Below, in pieces: positions 35,386 to 47,300 of a DNA stretch of 50,621 nucleotides. Positions within the stretch are counted from its first letter, which is position 1; the number at the start of each line of letters is the position of its first letter. The notes below the pieces were generated by a model. That model was not told where the DNA came from, searched no databases, and saw only the letters and a program-made list of their open reading frames with translations. Source of the DNA: an uncultured Aquimarina sp. (GTDB lineage: Bacteria > Bacteroidota > Bacteroidia > Flavobacteriales > Flavobacteriaceae); assembly GCA_947499005.1 (NCBI GenBank), contig CANMML010000027.1, positions 1 to 50,621 on the forward strand. The letters are read 5' to 3'. The translations under genes were made by a program, and so were the position numbers.

Positions 35386-37368
35386 TTACTGTTTTACTAT
35401 TATAAATTCACTTCTTCTATTCAATTGGTGTTGTTCTTCTGTACAATCAACTCCATCAGCACATTCATTGGTCAATTCTATTTCTCCGTACCCTCTACCA
35501 GTTAATCGATCTTTAGCAATACCCCCTTTTTCAACAATATACTTTATCGTATTCTTATTTCTACGAGTACTCAAATCTATATTATATACAAATGGAGCTC
35601 TACTATCGGTATGACTTCTAACATCAACTTCTAGTTTAGGATATTCCTTCATCACTGCTATAACTTTCTCTAACTCTACTGCAGCATCTGGACGAATAAA
35701 GTCTTTGTCAAAATCAAAATAAATTGGATTCAACTGTAAAATCTTTGCCAAATCGTCGCCAATCTTTGTTTTAACATTATTTATTACAGGAGTACCTTTG
35801 CGCAATTGCAATGGTTGATTATGCTCGAATTCAAACACAGTAGTGGAAGCAAAATCAACTTCAGTTGGCTTGTAATCCCCTTCTTCTGCTCTAATTACAT
35901 ATTTCTTATCACATTCTATTGGCAATTCATAATTAGCCTTTCTATCGGCTATTGTCGATGTTATTTTTTCTAATTTTTCATTAAAAAGTGTCACTCTAGC
36001 CCCTGGTAATAGATCTCTGGTTTCTGCATCCGTAACCGTTCCTATTAAAGATTGATTACACGTAGTGATCAATTCTCCTATTTGCTCAAATGCATAAATA
36101 TCGTCATTCCCCAATCCCCCTAATCGATTACTCGTAAAATATCCAATCTTATCACTCTCATCTAAAATAAATGAGAAGTCATCATCTGGACTATTGATTG
36201 GTCTTCCTACATTAAATGGTTCTTTATATCTCCCCTGCAAAGAAGGTTTAGATACAAATACATCTAGTCCTCCTAAACCGATATGTCCATCACTTGCAAA
36301 AAACAAATCTCCTTTTTCTGTAATGTGTGGAAAAGTTTCCCTTCCCTCTGTATTAATATTTTTCCCAAGGTTAATAGGTTCACTATAAGTGTTTGAACCT
36401 TGAATTTTTACAAAATACAAATCTGACAAGCCCTCTGTCCCTGGCATATCACTTGAAAAATACAACCTTGATTCGTCTGGAGATAGCGCTGGGTGAGCTA
36501 CTGAATATTCATCACTATTGAAGGGTAATTCTTGTATATCTGTCCACCTATCATTTCTTAAACTCGCTTTATAGAGTTTAAGCTTTGTAGTACCGTTTGC
36601 ATCCGATTTTCTCTTTTTATCTGTATAATTATTCCTAGTAAAATACATTGTACGACCATCTTTAGTAAAAACCGTTGACGATTCGTGAAACTTTGTATTT
36701 ACAGGACCTTTAGTTTCAATAGGATTAAATAAGCTAGCCTTTCCACTCTCATCACGATCTGCCTTAAATAAGTTTAAGAAAGGTGCATTAGTCCAATCAT
36801 GGATGTTTTCCGAAACACCATTTGATCGATCGGATGCAAAATAAATAGCATCTTTTCCATAAAAACTAGGACCAAAATCAGAACCTGCAGTATTAATATT
36901 TTCAGCATTAAAAACTTTAAATTTCCCAGACTGCTTATCAATTAGATCTAAATAGTTTCTGTCTTTTCTAAATAATTTAGCTCTACGCTCGTCCTTACCC
37001 GTTTCTTCATCGAATTGTTCCATCACGGTGTCTGACAACGTATAATCTCCAATATTTTTCAAAGCATGACTATATCTAAACAAATATTCGGGTTTCATGG
37101 TACTCGTATATTCTTCATACAATTTACCATACCATTTAGATGCATTGGCCAAGTCTGCATTATAATAATAAGAATCTCCTAATTTCTCATATAAATCTTG
37201 AGAGCTATATCCTTTTTTTGCAACCGATAAATATGCTTCTCTAGCATCTATATATGCATATTGCTCAAATTCCTTATTAGCTCTTTCTATTTTTTTCTCT
37301 TGAGCTAATACTATATTAAAAGCCAAGGAAGTTACTAATATGACTACTTGTATATATTTTTTTCTCAT
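35386..37368 (-). CDS. PorE-like OmpA-family protein (TPR, propeller, CarboxypepD-like, OmpA)
   Basis: The 660-residue product has a signal peptide (residues 1-22) and then TPR-like helices (about 30-115). A PD40-type beta propeller follows (about 155-430; blades such as HPALSPDESRLYFSSDMPG and FPHITEKGDLFFASDG). Next is a carboxypeptidase-regulatory-like domain (about 435-510) and a C-terminal OmpA domain (about 548-660) with IYFDFDKDFIRPDA and the peptidoglycan-binding DVRSHTDSRAP...STRRN. This order is that of PorE, which links type IX components to peptidoglycan. It is the last gene after the giant adhesin-like gene and the SprF-like gene, 10 bp from the latter. It is probably a paralogue dedicated to this cargo. 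Confidence 0.9.
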   Translation of the reverse strand: MRKKYIQVVILVTSLAFNIVLAQEKKIERANKEFEQYAYIDAREAYLSVAKKGYSSQDLYEKLGDSYYYNADLANASKWYGKLYEEYTSTMKPEYLFRYSHALKNIGDYTLSDTVMEQFDEETGKDERRAKLFRKDRNYLDLIDKQSGKFKVFNAENINTAGSDFGPSFYGKDAIYFASDRSNGVSENIHDWTNAPFLNLFKADRDESGKASLFNPIETKGPVNTKFHESSTVFTKDGRTMYFTRNNYTDKKRKSDANGTTKLKLYKASLRNDRWTDIQELPFNSDEYSVAHPALSPDESRLYFSSDMPGTEGLSDLYFVKIQGSNTYSEPINLGKNINTEGRETFPHITEKGDLFFASDGHIGLGGLDVFVSKPSLQGRYKEPFNVGRPINSPDDDFSFILDESDKIGYFTSNRLGGLGNDDIYAFEQIGELITTCNQSLIGTVTDAETRDLLPGARVTLFNEKLEKITSTIADRKANYELPIECDKKYVIRAEEGDYKPTEVDFASTTVFEFEHNQPLQLRKGTPVINNVKTKIGDDLAKILQLNPIYFDFDKDFIRPDAAVELEKVIAVMKEYPKLEVDVRSHTDSRAPFVYNIDLSTRRNKNTIKYIVEKGGIAKDRLTGRGYGEIELTNECADGVDCTEEQHQLNRRSEFIIVKQ

Positions 37369-37378
37369 GACTAAAATT

Positions 37379-38338
37379 TTAGAAGAATCTAGGTGTTACT
37401 AAACGAGTTTGTTTTCTAAATAATTCGAACCGAACCATTACCTCATAACTTCCGTCATTAAAGGTTGTATTACCTAAATCTGTTGTTTCTTTATCATACC
37501 CAAATCCTATCAACATACTATCCGAAATTTGGAAAGCAGCTAATGCACTCCATGCTGCACTCCAACGGTATGCTGCACCAAGTGTAAATTTCTCCCAAAA
37601 CAAAAAGTTAGCCGATACATCTATTTGTAAAGGAGACCCAAAAACAATCTTTGATAAGGCTGCTGGTTTAAATTTCACATTACTAGATAAATCAAATGTA
37701 TGGCCTGCCATGATGTAGTAATTCACTCGCTCCTCAGCTAAAAAGCTTATAGCATTGGTCGAATTAATATTTATATCATCAAAGTGTTTTGTTTCTAATA
37801 AATTAGGTGCACTTAATCCTAAATAAAAACGTTCGGTATAGTAATAGAAACCTACTCCTACTGTTGGACTGATCTTATTATCAATATTTGTTCGGAAATT
37901 TTGATCTTGAGAAATACCATCTAAAGCATTTAACTTTGTAAAATCTACATTCAAAAGGTTTGCCCCTGCTTTTAACCCAAAACTAAGCTTTCCTTTTTCT
38001 GAAGTTGGAATTGTATAGGAAAAGTCTACAGCAAAGTACGTCTCTTGAGAAGGCCCTATTTCATCATGAATGATATTACCTCCAAGACCTACACGACCGA
38101 TTCCTATTGGTGAGTGAATTCCTAATGTTTGTGTTCTAGGCGCACCATCAATACCAACCCACTGGCTTCTATGCAAACCAACAATACTCATAACCCCTCT
38201 CGAACCTGCATAAGCAGGGTTGATTGATTGTGGATTATACATGTATTGAGTATACTGTGCATCCTGCTGTGCAAAGACTAAAGTACTAAACAACAGTCCA
38301 ATCGCTAGTATTAGTTTTTTAAAATAAATTTTTCTCAT
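37379..38338 (-). CDS. Type IX secretion membrane protein, PorP/SprF family
   Basis: The 319-residue product has a signal peptide ending at VFAQ (about residue 24). The family opening is present (QDAQYTQYMYNPQSINPAYAGSRG, here positions 25-48). The rest has beta-barrel strands, including AYRWSAAWSALAAFQISDSMLIGFGYD near 255 and the terminal VMVRFELF. SprF-type proteins act with one partner cargo that carries a type B C-terminal domain. The giant gene immediately upstream (58 bp) ends with exactly such a domain, so the pair is predicted to work together. Confidence 0.93.
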   Translation of the reverse strand: MRKIYFKKLILAIGLLFSTLVFAQQDAQYTQYMYNPQSINPAYAGSRGVMSIVGLHRSQWVGIDGAPRTQTLGIHSPIGIGRVGLGGNIIHDEIGPSQETYFAVDFSYTIPTSEKGKLSFGLKAGANLLNVDFTKLNALDGISQDQNFRTNIDNKISPTVGVGFYYYTERFYLGLSAPNLLETKHFDDININSTNAISFLAEERVNYYIMAGHTFDLSSNVKFKPAALSKIVFGSPLQIDVSANFLFWEKFTLGAAYRWSAAWSALAAFQISDSMLIGFGYDKETTDLGNTTFNDGSYEVMVRFELFRKQTRLVTPRFF

Positions 38339-38354
38339 GGTCTATGCTTTTTAA

Positions 38355-38384
38355 ATTAAGGCTCTACTAAAGCAGAGCCTTAAT
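38355..38384 (-). promoter_or_regulatory. Hairpin between the giant gene and the SprF-like gene
   Basis: ATTAAGGCTCT / AGAGCCTTAAT forms an 11-bp perfect stem with an 8-base loop, 12 bp after the giant gene stop codon. There is no U-tract on the minus strand, so it is more like a processing or stability hairpin, or a leaky attenuator, than a full terminator. Confidence 0.5.
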
Positions 38385-38396
38385 GTTTCTAGGATT

Positions 38397-41300
38397 TTAG
38401 TTTAGATATATATAACCTGCTTTACTTACTGATCTACCATCGATCACATAGTTCAACACATAGAAGTAAGTTCCTGTAGCTAACTTCTGGTTTTGATCTA
38501 CGGTTACTCGTCCGTTAGAGAAACCTCGGAATACATTTCCATTAGCTCCATAGTTCTGTGTTTCATAAACTTTCACTCCCCAACGGTTGTAAATAGTTAT
38601 GTCATTTGAACTTGTTCTATCTAAACCTCTAATCGTCAATAGGTCGTTAACTCCATCTCCATCAGCAGATACTGCGTTGAAAACTTCTACTTCTCCACCA
38701 TCATTAGTGTTTGGCTCTAAATAATCGGGAATACCGTCAAAATCAGTATCGGATGCATTAATTGGATTTCCATCTACAACATCTGGCCCTAATTCATCTA
38801 ATGTTGGCGTTTCATCTCCATCATCGTCGTCATCTAAATAATCTGGAGTACCATCACCATCTGTATCTTGTCCATCATTTGGATTTCCATCAGCATTCGG
38901 ATCAGGATTTTCGAATTCAGTATTCACTCCATCATTATCATCATCAACATCTAAATAGTTTGGAATACTATCTCCATCTGTATCTCCTAATGGTAATTCA
39001 TTGATCGTAGGAATAGAGTCATTATCATCATCCGTATCTAAATAGTCTGGCATATCCTCTCCATCTGTATTCTGAGCATCATTTGGATTACCATCGCCAT
39101 CTACATCTGGATTTTCATCTGCTGTAAGTACGCCGTCATTATCATCATCTGTATCTAAATAATTTGGAATACCATCACCGTCACTATCATCATTCGTTGG
39201 ATCTCCATCACCATCGATATCTTCGAATATGGTTAAGATGCCATCGTTATCATCATCTACATCTCGATAATTAGGTTGTCCATCAGCATCAGTATTCATT
39301 AATGTCTTAATACCCGAACCTAGATTTCCTCCATCAATTTCATCATTAACATCAAATCCATCACTAAGATCTCCTCCTTCATAATCATCTAATAGTCCAT
39401 CATTATCATCATCTGAAAGTGGTGCATTTGGATCAAATCCTGCTTCTACAACATCAGGGATACTATCTCCATCAGAATCTGTATCAAGATAATCTGGAAT
39501 ACCATCTGGTATCGGAGTACCACCTATAGTAGTTTCACTGTCAACAGCTGTTCCTAAAGGAGTTGCATCATAAGCATCATCTACTCCATTCATATCTGCA
39601 TCGACTCCACTTGGCGCTACATAATTGTCTGAAGGTTGTACTTCAACATTATCTGGAATACCATCATTATCCGCATCGATATCGAAATGATTTGGAACGC
39701 CGTCCCCATCATTATCATATGGCGCTTCTACAGTTCCATTATCATTTCCAATCGCTGGATCATTATCATTATCATCTACAAATGCAGGAACACCATCGCC
39801 ATCATTATCTTCTAATGGGTTTAATCCTGGAACTTCATCTACATCTAAGATTCCATCATTATCATCATCAAGATCCTGACTATCTGTTACTCCATCACCA
39901 TCATTATCATCAGCATCTAAGTAATCCGGAGTACCATCGCCATCGGTATCTACTGATGGAGTACCTGTATTCGGGTTACCATCTCCATCTGGATCTGCAC
40001 CTTCATTTACCGTTGGCACACCATCATTGTCATCATCTGGCTCTAAATAATCTGGAGTACCATCGCCATCTGTATCTTGAGTTGCCCCTGTAGTTGGATC
40101 ACCATCGCCATCTGGGTTTGGAGTCTCATGCTCAGTTAACAATCCGTCATTATCATCATCTGTATCTAAATAATCTGGTGTATCCGTTCCATCTGTATTT
40201 TGTGCATCAGCTGGATCACCATCATTATTAGGATCTGGATTCTCATTGATTGTATTCACACCATCTCCATCATCATCTACATCTAAGTAATCTGGTGTAG
40301 TATCCGTATCCGTATCTTGAGTTCCTCCTGTGTTTGGATTACCATCTCCATCTGGATCTGGATTCTCTTCTGCGGTCGGAACGCTATCACCATCATCATC
40401 TGTATCTAAATAATCTGGAATACCATCGCCATCTGTATCTTGAGCATCTTCACTATTTCCATCGCCATTAGGATCTGGATTTTCAAATATGGTATCTACT
40501 CCATCATTATCATCATCTTCATCTCGATAGTTTGGTTGTCCATCAGCGTCTGTATTAGGTAAGTCATTCGCTCCTGTACCTAGATTCCCATTATCAAGCT
40601 CATCATTCACATCAAATCCATCATTTAGATCAGCTCCCTCAAATCCATCTAACAATCCATCCATATCATCATCAGATATTGGTGTGTTAGGATCGAATCC
40701 TGCTTCAACTACATCTAGTAATCCATCATCATCAGAATCTGTATCTAAATAGTCTGGAATACCATCTGGTGTTGCTTCACTATCTACAGGTGTACCTAGT
40801 GGAGTAGCGTCGTAAGCATCATCAATTCCATTCATATCAGCATCCATTCCTGTAGGTGCTACATAATTGTCTGAAGGCTGTACTTCTACATTATCTGGAA
40901 TACCATCATTATCCGAGTCGATATCTTCGTGATTTGGAACTCCGTCACCATCATTATCAAATGGTGCTTCTACCGTTCCATTATCATTTCCTACCGTATC
41001 GTCATTATCATTATCATCAACATAAGCTGGGATACCATCGCCATCATTGTCCTCGAATGGATCTAAACCAGGCGTTTCATCTACATCTAGAATACCATCA
41101 TTATCATCATCTGGATCTATATTATCTTGAACACCATCTCCGTCATTATCATCAGTATCTTGATAATCTGGAATACCATCTCCATCACTGTCTGTAGCAG
41201 GTGTACCTGTTACTGGACTTCCGTCTCCATCAACATCTGGCATTTCATCTACTGTAGGGATACCATCATTATCATCATCTGACTCTAAATAATCTGGTGT

Positions 41301-44300
41301 ACCATCTCCATCCGTATCTAATACATCACCCGTATTTGGATCACCATCACCATCTGGATTTGGAGATTCATTCTCCGTTAACAATCCATCATTATCATCA
41401 TCCGTATCTAAATAATCTGGTGTATCAGTTCCATCAGTATTTTGTGCATCTGAAGGATCTCCATCGTTATTAGGATCTGGATTCTCATTGATTGTATTCA
41501 CACCATCTCCATCATCATCATCATCTAAATAGTCTGGTGTACCATTCATATCTGTATCCTGAGTTCCTCCTGTGTTTGGATTACCATCTCCATCTGGATC
41601 TGGATTCTCTTCTGCTGTTGGAACACTATCTCCATCATCATCAGTATCTAAATAGTCTGGAATACCATCTCCGTCTGTATCTTGAGTAGCTCCTGTGTTT
41701 GGATCCCCATCTCCATCTGGATTTGGATTTTCAAATACGGTATCTACTCCATCATTATCATCATCTGTATCACGATAATCCACTTCATCTGCTCCATCTG
41801 AATTCGGTGTATCTAAAGAACCATTTTCTAATTCATCGTTAACATCAAATCCATCATTTGGATCATCACCTTCGTATTCATCTAACAATCCATCACCATC
41901 AGTATCGGTAGTTGAAGTAGTAAGTGCATTTCCTGATTCTACAACATCTAATACTCCATCATCATCAGAATCTGTATCTAAATAATCTGGAATACCATCT
42001 GGTGTATCTTCACTATCCTCTGGTGTTGTATCGATTGGCGTAGCATCATAAACATCATCTACTCCATTCATATCAGCATCTACTCCACTCGGTGCAACAT
42101 ATCCTACCGTAGGTTGAACTTCAACATTGTCTGGAATACCATCATTATCGCTATCAATATCTTGGAAATTAGGAATACCATCTCCATCAACATCGAAAGC
42201 TTCCTCTACCATTCCATCATCATTTCCTACTGCTAGATCATTATCGTCATCATCTTGATATGCTGGAATACCATCTCCATCAACATCTGCAAACTCATCT
42301 AAACCTGGAGTTTCATTTACATCTAAAATTCCATCATTATCATCATCTAAATCGGCACTATCTGGAATACCATCACCATCATTATCATCGATATCTAAAT
42401 AATCTGGAGTACCATCTCCATCCGTATCAACAGCATCATCTGGAGTACCATCTCCGTTATTATCTGGTTGCTCTGTGATTGTTGGTAATCCGTCATCGTC
42501 ATCATCTGTATCGATATAATCTGGAATACCATCTCCATCTGTATCTTCAGCTGCTGGGTTACCCGTATTTCCACCATAAGCTTCTTCACTTGTCAATAAC
42601 CCATCGGCATCATCATCGATATCTCTAAAGTTTACATCTTCTGTCCCATCAGTATCAACTGTACCATCAGCACCTGTATCTAAAGCTTCATTAACATCAG
42701 AATATCCATCTGAAACAGTCCCATTTTCATAATCATCATATAATCCATCTCCATCATCATCACCGATATCATTTGCTTGAGTAATACCTGCATCAATCGT
42801 ATCAACAACATCATCTCCATCACTATCCGTATCTAAGTAATCTGGTAAATTATCAGCTACTGCTCCTGGTATGATAGCATCACTATTCACAGGTGTTAAT
42901 CCTACTGATAATGTTGTATCTCCTGTCGTTATATCACTATCATATGCATCATTCAATCCATCACCATCCGAATCTATTATTGCTACTACTGCCGGATCCA
43001 ATGGTGCTATATAACCTACTGTTGGTTGCGCTTCAACATTATCTGGAATACCATCATTATCAGAATCTAAGTCTAAGAAATCAGGAACACCATCACCATC
43101 AGTATCAAACACATCTACGATTCCATCTCCATTCGCATCATCAATTGGATTTTCAACATCTAAATAATTTGGAATTGTATCTGTATCATCATCTCCTACT
43201 GGACTTACTGTAGACCCAACTGGAGTTTCATTTACATCTAAGATTCCATCATTATCATCATCGATATCAACATTGTCTTGGATACCATCTCCATCAACGT
43301 CATTCATGTCTAGATAGTCTGGTGTACCATTATTATCCTCATCTGCTGGATCTATAGTATTTGGATCTCCATCTACATCAGGCATTTCAGCTACAGTATC
43401 GATACCATCATTATCATCATCTGTATCTCTAAAGTCAACTTCATCTATACCATCTGTATTTTCAGTATCCTCAGCTCCTCCATCAAGACCATCATTCACA
43501 TCAAATCCATCATTTGGAGTACCATCCTCAAAATTATCATCTAATCCATCACCATCTTGATCTGTTCCCGAAGGAATGATATCTGGTTGACCATCTTTAT
43601 TCGTGTCAAATGCTTCAATCGTATCATCTACACCATCATCATCACTATCAGTATCTTGATAATCTGGAGTACCATCAATATCCGTATCCTCAGGATCATT
43701 CAACGGAGTACTTCCTACAAAATCAGGATCATAAGCATTATCTATTCCATCTTCATCATCGTCATTATTTGTTGGAGCTACATATCCTGTAGTAGGTTGT
43801 GCCTCTACATTATCTGGAATACCATCATCATCACTATCAATATCCAAGAAATCTGGAGTTCCTGTGCCATCTGTATTTGGATTCGTTAATGGAGTACCTG
43901 TTGTTACTTCACCTGGACCACTTCCGCTATCAACATCATCTACTTCATCTGCAATACCGTCGCCATCAACATCTATCATTGACGTTGGGTCTCCTGGTGT
44001 TGGGTAATCAACTTCCCCATCACCGTCTGTGTCTGTTCCTCCTGCTTCTGTAATATCTGGAATACCATCATTATCAGAATCTCTATCGATTTGGTTTGGA
44101 ACACCATCGCCATCTGTATCAAATGGTTCTTCTACAGTACCATTGTCATCTCCAATAGTTGGATCAGTATCATCATCATCTAAATACGCTGGAATACCAT
44201 CTCCATCATTGTCAACATTTGGATCACTTGGAACTTCATCTAAATCAGGAATGCCATCGTTATCATCATCTAAATCAACTACATCAGCAACGCCATCTCC

Positions 44301-47300
44301 ATCACTATCCATGATCTCTCTAAAGTCAACCTCCAGAGTAGCTGGCTCATCGATATTTTGAGTATCAACTGCTCCATTATTTAACTCATCATTTACATCG
44401 AAACCATCTACATTATCTAATCCTTCAAATGTATCTAGTAAACCATCATTATCTGAATCAGCTGTAGTACCATCATCATCTAAACCTGCTTCATTAGTAT
44501 CAGGCAATCCATCATTGTCCGAATCCTCATCTATATAGTCAGGTTCTGTATCTCCATCTATATTAGAAGGATTATTTAATGCTGTACTTCCAGGAACATC
44601 TATATCGTATGCATTATCGATACCATCGCCATCATCATCTAAATTCGTTGGTTCTACATAACCTGCTGTAGGTTGAACCTCTACATTATCTGGGATACCA
44701 TCGTTATCTGCATCGATATCTAAGAAGTTTGGAATACTATCTGTATCACTATTCGGATTCGTAAGTGGTGTACCTCCAGTTACCGTTCCTCCTGTATCAT
44801 CAACACTATCAACTAATCCATCATTATCTGCATCGGTAGTATCATCTATTACTCCATCTCCATCGGTATCTGTACCGCCTGCTTCTGTTACATCTGGAAT
44901 ACCATCGTTATCTGCATCTAAATCTAAATGATTTGGAACGCCATCACCATCGGTATCAAAAATTGGCTCTGTACCATCATTGTCATCTCCAACTAATGGG
45001 TCTGTATCATCATCATCTAAATATGTTGGAACGCCATCACCATCTGCATCACCATCTGGATCAACTCCTCCTGTTTCAACTATATCTGGAATACCATCAT
45101 TATCATCATCTAAATCAACGGCATCTGGAATGCCGTCACCATCCGTATCCATTGGCTCTCTAAAGTCAACATCTCCTGATCCATCTGTATTTGGAGTATC
45201 AACTGCTCCATTATTCAGCTCATCATTTACATCAAAGCCATCATTTGGATCAGATCCTTCAAACGTATCTAACAATCCATCGCCATCGGTATCTGTAGTT
45301 GTACCATCATCTGTTAAGCCTGCCTCATTTGTATCTGGTAACCCATCATTATCTGAATCACTATCTACATAATCTGGTAAGTTCTCTGCTACATCACCAT
45401 CCGTATCCTCTGGAGTATTTAATGGAGTACTTCCTACTTCATCTGTATCGTAAGCATCATCTATACCATCGCCATCAGTATCATTTCCTGTAGGACCTAC
45501 ATAACCTGATGTAGGCTGAACTTCTACATTATCTGGAATACCATCGTTATCTGCATCGATATCCAAGAAGTTTGGAATACTGTCTGTATCACTGTTCGGA
45601 TTCGTAAGTGGTGTACCTCCAGTTACCGTTCCTCCTGTATCATCAACACTATCAACTAATCCGTCATTATCTGCATCGGTAGTATCATCTATTACTCCAT
45701 CACCATCGGTATCTGTACCGCCTGCTTCTGTTACATCTGGAATACCATCGTTATCTGCATCTAAATCTAAATGATTTGGAACGCCATCACCATCAGTATC
45801 AAAAATTGGCTCTGTACCATCATTATCATCTCCAACTAATGGGTCTGTATCATCATCATCTAAATATGTTGGAACGCCATCACCATCTACATCACCATCT
45901 GGATCAACTCCTCCGGTTTCAACTATATCTGGAATACCATCATTATCATCATCTAAATCAACTGCATCTGGAACGCCGTCACCATCCGTATCCATTGGCT
46001 CTCTAAAATCAACATCTCCTGATCCATCTGTATTTGGAGTATCAACTGCTCCATTGTTCAACTCATCATTTACATCAAAACCATCATTTGGATCAGATCC
46101 TTCAAACGTATCTAATAGACCATCGCCATCGGTATCTGTAGTTGTACCATCATCGGTTAAGCCTGCCTCATTTGTATCTGGTAACCCATCATTATCTGAA
46201 TCACTATCTACATAATCTGGTAAGTTCTCTGCTACATCACCATCCGTATCCTCTGGAGTATTTAATGGAGTACTTCCTACTTCATCTGTATCGTAAGCAT
46301 CATCTATACCATCACCATCAGTATCATTTCCTGTAGGACCTACATAACCTGCGGTAGGCTGAACTTCTACATTATCTGGGATACCATCGTTATCTGCATC
46401 GATATCCAAGAAGTTTGGAATACTATCTGTATCACTATTCGGATTCGTAAGTGGTGTACCACCAGTTACAGTTCCTCCCGTATCATCAACACTATCAACT
46501 AATCCATCATTATCTACATCGGTAGTATCATCTATTACTCCATCTCCATCGGTATCTGTACCGCCTGCTTCTGTAACATCTGGAATACCATCGTTATCAG
46601 CATCTAAATCTAAATGATTTGGAACACCATCACCATCGGTATCAAAGATTGGTTCAGTACTATCATTATCGTCTCCAACTAATGGGTCTGTATCATCATC
46701 ATCTAAATATGTTGGAACGCCATCACCATCTGCATCGCCATCTGGATCAACTCCTCCTGTTTCTACTGTATCTGGAATACCATCATTATCATCATCTAAA
46801 TCAACGGCATCTGGAACACCGTCTCCATCGGTATCCATTGGCTCTCTAAAATCAACATCTCCTGATCCATCTGTATTTGGTGTATCTACGGCTCCGTTAT
46901 TCAACTCATCGTTTACATCAAAACCATCATTTGGATCGGATCCTTCAAACGTATCTAACAATCCATCTCCATCGGTATCAGTAGTCGTACCATCATCACT
47001 TAAGCCTGCCTCATTCGTATCTGGAAGACCATCGTTATCAGAGTCTAAATCCAAGTAATCTGGCAAGTTCTCTGTAGCGTCTCCATCTGTATCTTCTGGT
47101 GAAGTAATTGGAGTACTTCCTGCCGCGTCTGGGTCGTAAGCATCATCGATACCATCGCCATCGCCGTCATCTCCTGTAGGAGCTACATAACCAGCTGTTG
47201 GTTGCGCCTCTACATTATCTGGAATACCATCATCGTCTGCATCAATATCTAAGAAGTTTGCGCCTCCTTCACTATCTGTATTCGGAGTTGGTAGCGGTGT

